From: Trichopria drosophilae | Taxonomy: Eukaryota > Arthropoda > Insecta > Hymenoptera > Diapriidae | DNA length: 64,000 nucleotides | NCBI GenBank assembly: GCA_030407085.1 | Contig: CM059582.1 | Span: 198,818,001-198,882,000 of the forward strand | Direction: 5' to 3' | Shown: piece by piece, positions 59,577 to 64,000 of the stretch | Position numbering within the stretch: the first letter of the stretch is position 1 | Layout of the letters: each line of letters begins with the position of its first letter | Notes under the pieces: model-generated | Seen by the model: the letters and a program-made list of their open reading frames with translations, nothing else | Databases searched by the model: none | Told to the model about the DNA's origin: nothing | Position numbers and translations under genes: made by a program

Positions 59577-59611
<35 letters not shown>
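59232..59611 (+). mobile_element. tRNA-derived SINE, copy 1, with intact pol III boxes and A33 tail
   Basis: The head GCTTCGTGGCTCAGGCGGTT contains an A box, TGGCTCAGGCGG (59238-59249). The B box GAGTTCGATCC is at 59282-59292. The anticodon region CTACG suggests a tRNA-Arg origin (tentative). A 270-base tRNA-unrelated body follows, ending TAATTAATTAAT, then 33 A residues (59579-59611). The long pure tail and intact boxes suggest recent insertion. Confidence 0.9.
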
Positions 59612-59613
<2 letters not shown>

Positions 59614-59689
59614 AAGAATTCAGATTCGTAAGCATTACGCGATAATAGATGCAGAAATTCAATATCAATAGTTTTTATCTAGGATGGTT

Positions 59690-60020
59690 ATAGTAGTGAA
59701 AATGAGTACGCCATATTTTAAGCCAACATTTTGAATTTTTCAAATTAGGCCTTAGAATCATGATCAACGACCAAAATGATATATAAATCGTCAATGTCGA
59801 AGATTATTTGCATATCTAATTCAGTTTCCTAGACTTTGTCCGTCATGATTCAGCCGCCATTTGGAATTTTGACATTCAGGATATAAATAACCCTTACGTA
59901 TTGCAATAATTACTTCTAATTACTTTACAAAAAGAAAATATTGAGAAATGCGATATTCGATCAATGTTCTCAATTAAAAACCTTATTGTGAATTCGCCAT
60001 TTTAAATTTTGAAATGTTTT
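59690..60020. repeat. ATGGC-type repeat units
   Basis: CGCCATATTTTAAGCCAACA, CCGCCATTTGGAATTTTGAC and TCGCCATTTTAAATTTTGAA at about 59709, 59852 and 59995, giving a period near 143 bases. Confidence 0.5.
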
Positions 60021-60072
60021 ACTGTAAAATACAAGGTATTGTTCCACTCGATCCCCGGTTTCGTAAATTTGA

Positions 60073-60290
60073 GTGCTGGTCGAAAAACCGACAAAAGCCA
60101 GCAGGTAAAAATACTCAAAATACCGGACAAACAAAAAACCTGCAATTCAAAAAATGACTGTCCGCTTGTCGATGTGTCTTTTTTTTTTCTATGTCGGTTT
60201 GTTACTGTTGGCTTTTCGCCTGTTAGCTTTTCGACTGTCGGCTTTTCGAGCATCGGCTTTATAACTGTCGGTTGTTTGACCTGTCGTTTT
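60073..60290 (+). mobile_element. Foldback family copy F
   Basis: The left end GCTGGTCGAAAAACCGACAA and right CTGTCGGTTGTTTGACC. The core TGTCCGCTTGTCGATGTGTC is identical to copy A. The right arm has six GGCTTTTCGA/TGTCGG units. Confidence 0.75.
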
Positions 60291-60637
60291 CTGTGTCATT
60301 TGTGTTTTGATAGCCAAATTGAAAAATACTGGTCGTTACAAAAAATTAACCTCAAATTGGAAAATACTACCCTGGTGGATATTTGGCTGGTTGAACTAGC
60401 CATTATCCTAACGGCTGGGTATATCTGTTCGGTAGAACCTCGGTCGAAATGTACACGAATTCTGAATGAAAACCCGATAGACCACTAACATATATTAAAA
60501 GCGACATAAAACAATAATTGTAAACTGAAAATATCATATTAAATTTGTATAATAGGTAAGGATTAATCGATTCGACAAAATGAGCAAATGTAAATGTAAA
60601 CAATTTTTCTTTTGAAATGAAGTTTTGATCTTTACAA

Positions 60638-60779
60638 CAGCTTTGTAAACAATCGCGACAGCATGTGCAGGTGAATCAGCTGAGAGCCAGCCGCCATATT
60701 GGGCGTTCGATTGAAAGGTATTCGAGATTCTCGAATCGAGCCGAAGTCGATAAGTATCGTAGGAGCTTGTCGCACTCAT
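60638..60779 (-). other. Weak candidate coding first exon
   Basis: The minus strand has an ATG at 60779 and an open frame MSATSSYDTYRLRLDSR, with later GWLSADSPAHAVAI, reaching a GTAAAG donor near 60638. Codon use is less AT-rich than the surroundings. No partner exon was found, and the frame may be chance. Confidence 0.15.
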
Positions 60780-61382
60780 GTTAAACTATATTAGCTGTCT
60801 CGATATCTCGAGTCTCGGTAGATTTACGCAAGATTCGTGTTATTCGGATTTCTACCCATATTATAGAGCTGGTTTCTAGCCAGATCATCAAAATCTAAGA
60901 TAACTCTGGGCAGATTCTCGTGACGATCTCTACCAGGGCACAGTCACAACTGTGGAATCACAAGAAATTTTACCAAATCGATAAAAATCAGACTTAACGC
61001 TTTACTTATTATACAATTAAAAACTAATTTTTATACTATATTTGAACGGGCTTTAACGGTATACCCAAAATTTTTATCTATCGATTGTTAAATAAATACA
61101 AAAAAGGATTGGTTGGTGCGAACAACTACTCACTGCTCACAAATCCAAACTAGAAATTGGTTGGGACATCAAAAGACATAGTTGCAGAGACCAAACGTTT
61201 AATTTTTATGTCAATTCATTGGTTAGTAACCAATTTTTTCTTGGTAAAACTATTTACTTGTCTGCTCTAGCGAATGTCTTGCATGAACCAGTCCTTTCTT
61301 ACGTCTACAAGAATTACAGCTACATTTTATATTGCCTTGCTTGCATCTATGTGTTATTAAAATGTTAATATTACTATTTAAT
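60780..61382. other. Non-coding DNA
   Basis: No recognised feature. Confidence 0.4.
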
Positions 61383-61790
61383 TTGATCACTGCTCGGGGT
61401 TTCGGCTCGCTCGGAGCCCTTATCAAGTGTGTTTTTGAGTCATTTTTTACTCGTTATATACAATTTCCTAGGAATTCGATATTGGGGGATACAAAACATG
61501 ATTTCAGATGGGATGAAGTAGACATTTTAGACGTAGAAAATAGATATAATAACAGAATAATATAAAAAATGATACATATAGAGTTACAAAACAAGCCACT
61601 TAATAAAATGGAGGACACATAACTTGCATGAGAGAGTTAGAAGGACTTACTATGACTATTACACGTTCACCTTAATCGTCCCATTTCGACTTCGTAGGAA
61701 ATTATATATATATGAAGAGTCCAAAAAACATCAACATCTTGCACTTATTAAGGATTCCAAGCGATCCGAAACGTCGTGCAGTGATGAAAA
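61383..61790 (+). mobile_element. Penelope-like relic 2 flanked by inverted hammerhead-like motifs
   Basis: Plus-strand 61487-61620 reads KHDFRWDEVDILDVENRYNN, then (after a stop) KMIHIELQNKPLNKMEDT. This matches the end of Penelope-type GIY-YIG proteins and is parallel to the relic at 29.4 kb. Downstream, 61742-61787 has AAGGATTCCAAGCGATCCGA followed by AACGTCG. Upstream, the minus strand of 61427-61386 has AAGGGCTCCGAGCGAGCCGA followed by AACCCCG. The two are diverged inverted copies of one hairpin motif ending in GCAGTGAT. Confidence 0.65.
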
Positions 61791-64000
61791 TTTTTATTTT
61801 TATTATTTAAATATCAACCTACAAAATACCCGAAATTTTCATTCATTATTCTTTATAGTTTAAAAACCATTCAGGTTTTCTTACATTTTTTTATTATGCC
61901 ACAAAAGTGGTCAACATGACAATACTATAGTCCAAAATTTCGATCGAACACGTGGATCGCGACTTGTTTTTTTTCTCGACCCTCGGGGATTATTTTCCTA
62001 ACGTAAACGTAAAAGCAATTCTGACTCAAAGTTTTAAATAAACGAACAATCGTAAATAATCAGGCAATACCGGTGCTCATCTGACGAAGATATTTTCGCG
62101 TGCCAAGGCAGCTGCAATTTTGCCCATTATGTTAAGCGGGCTGGGACGCAGAACTCTCGGATTCGTATTGACGATCATAAGCTCTACAAAAACTTTGTCA
62201 TATCATATTTTTTCTCACGTCTACGTCAGCTTTACGTAACGCCCAATTACTAGAAAACAAAGCCTTTAATGAACTCAAAAAAATTGAATTTAATTGCTTA
62301 TATAATAATCACAATGTATTGCAATTTTTAACATATTACATTTTTTACACTTTATTTTACTCCACCGTGATCATAAATTATTTCTAAATATTGTTTTGAT
62401 TCTAAAAAAATCGTCCTGAAAAATAAAATAACTCCGAATTTATAGTATATTGAATAAATAATAATTTGATAAAGTCTCATACGCGTTTATTTGTATTTAC
62501 TCGCAAACATATAAAACTCTAGTAAGAAAAACGTTAGTACAAAAATAAGTTTTTATTACAACTATCGGAGCACGTTGGGGACTAAATATAGCATGTAAGG
62601 TTTAATTTTGGACTACTGCCGCGTTTATGTAATTTGTCACGCCGATAGTAGCGCCACGCTCATCTACGATGAAATCTGGATTAGATCTATCGGATCTACT
62701 ATAGCAGTGCGAGGCTCTTCCATCCCGTATCGCTGCCAGCCCGGAAATTGTAAAATATACGCGTTTAAAAGCCTGATTTTCGAAGACACTGTCACTTAGG
62801 GTATCGCATGGATCTATATTTATCAGAGGAACGCGCTCACTGGCTAGGGACGCGTTCAAAGACTCGTCTCAGACAAACGTCCCACACGAGAGATTTGTAA
62901 TCGACCGTACCTACCTGGCAGATCCACCACCCCTTAATTTATTTTCTTGTTAAATAAACCACGAGATAAGGAGGGAGGTTTCGTCTGAGATTTGTTTGTG
63001 TTTGCATCAGCAGTACAATGATCCAAAAACAACTAGCACAACGTAGATAGATTCTGTTGCATTTATTTTCTGGAGATAAGAGATCTAAGTACATCGATCC
63101 AAGTTGTACTTGGCAATTAGGAACTACATTTCGCTCATACCCTGGAATGGGGGTTGCGATTTTTATCAGCGTTTATGTATTCTGATGTAGTAATTGTAGA
63201 GTGAGAGAGGTCGCCTTTACGGGTGACGTTAAGTTTTAACGGCATTTTCTCAAGCAAAGATTAATTACGATGAATCGGTACTGATTTCTATCTATGTAGG
63301 TCTAGGATTTGCTCGTAAGCATTAACATCAACGTACTTGCGGTCACCGGAACTTTCGACTGTTCTCATTACACGCATACGTTGAATTCCTTCGTTCGCTA
63401 ATTTTTTCCAAGATTTTTCCAAGAAATTTTGCAAAAACTTGATAACACAATAACATAAGATTGAAATGGAATTCCTAATGAGGTAGATACTTCGAGATCA
63501 GAGTATCGATCCTCTACTGAAATATCAGTATTGGTTTTCGAGGCCTAATAATTACACTTAAAGCTAATGATCAGGTACTAAACCACCATTCTTTTTTAAC
63601 GTTTTGGGATGCATTAGTCAGTTTTGCTATGTTACTGTCAGTAGTGCTCAGCTTCAGCAGTTTTTTTTATTACATTCAGTACTTAATTACGGCCTTCAGT
63701 ACTGAATCAGTGGCCAATGTTTACCTGAGTAGGGATGCAGTAAAATGACTGCTTGGTTAGTTAAAAACGATTGATCTTAATAATTTTCACCGCAGATTTA
63801 TGAACTGCGTTACGTTTTGCGCCGAAAATTTAGGCAACTGCAAATTTTCTGCACTAAATACTAAAGATTAACAGCTAAGTTAGTAATGATAGTAAACTTT
63901 TTTGTCCAAGCACATTCCTAACCTTAGCAAATGTTAATTTTCATTTCTTCAATTCTGGCGTTTAGCACTTCTGAGCAGTTGAATGACATATGATGATGCA
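61791..64000. other. Non-coding DNA; a CG-richer part at 62590-62930
   Basis: The CG-richer part has accidental frames on both strands and no recognised domain or splice-bounded exon. It may belong to a promoter. Nothing else recognised up to the right edge. Confidence 0.3.

Noticed and set aside
60009..60488. 159-residue plus-strand frame
   Set aside because: It is mostly the right arm of foldback copy F read through, with no domain.
62602..62859. Minus-strand frame of 85 residues in CG-richer DNA
   Set aside because: It starts at a non-ATG codon, has no recognisable domain and is overlapped by an equally long plus-strand frame. Kept only as a note on composition.

Overview
This window looks like nuclear DNA of an insect, most likely a parasitoid-type hymenopteran. 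It is visibly AT-rich and gene-poor. Its genes have introns or have been cut into exons. It is full of short inverted-repeat transposons, degenerate LINEs, Penelope-like retroelement relics and tRNA-derived SINEs. An ankyrin gene with a PRANC-type C-terminus points the same way, since that architecture is known from parasitoid wasps, Wolbachia and poxviruses. No rRNA, functional tRNA, CRISPR array or bacterial operon was seen.

Only three protein-coding loci can be supported. (1) Positions 1-294, plus strand: the last coding exon of a gene that enters from the left, with a 3' UTR and two AATAAA signals. (2) Positions 9446-16899, minus strand: an eight-exon gene assembled here by eye. Seven microexons, all starting and ending in phase 0, encode an N-terminal tail of eight FG dipeptides. 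They splice in frame into one large MATH-BTB exon, giving a predicted protein of 500 residues. One microexon is tandemly duplicated together with its introns, and a candidate non-coding first exon lies near 19.5 kb. (3) Positions 24455-25618, minus strand: an intronless ankyrin-repeat/PRANC gene of 387 residues.

The rest is mostly repeats. At 4.8-7.3 kb two unrelated LINE fragments are fused into one open frame. At 7.6-8.1 kb two MITEs lie side by side. At 18.4 and 22.7 kb there are two copies of one DNA element, the second split by a SINE. At 29.1-29.9 kb and 61.4-61.8 kb there are Penelope-like GIY-YIG remnants accompanied by hammerhead-ribozyme-like motifs. At 39.0-40.7 kb and 49.0-49.7 kb there are large foldback elements flanked by TTAA. 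A dispersed foldback family built from the unit GTCAAAAAACCGACA recurs six times between 37.8 and 60.3 kb and carries a conserved asymmetric core.

The three genes do not form a pathway. The most unusual items are the FG-MATH-BTB microexon gene, the foldback family with the conserved core, and the Penelope relics with ribozyme-like motifs. All exon models are inferred from splice signals and reading frame alone; no transcript or homology search was available.
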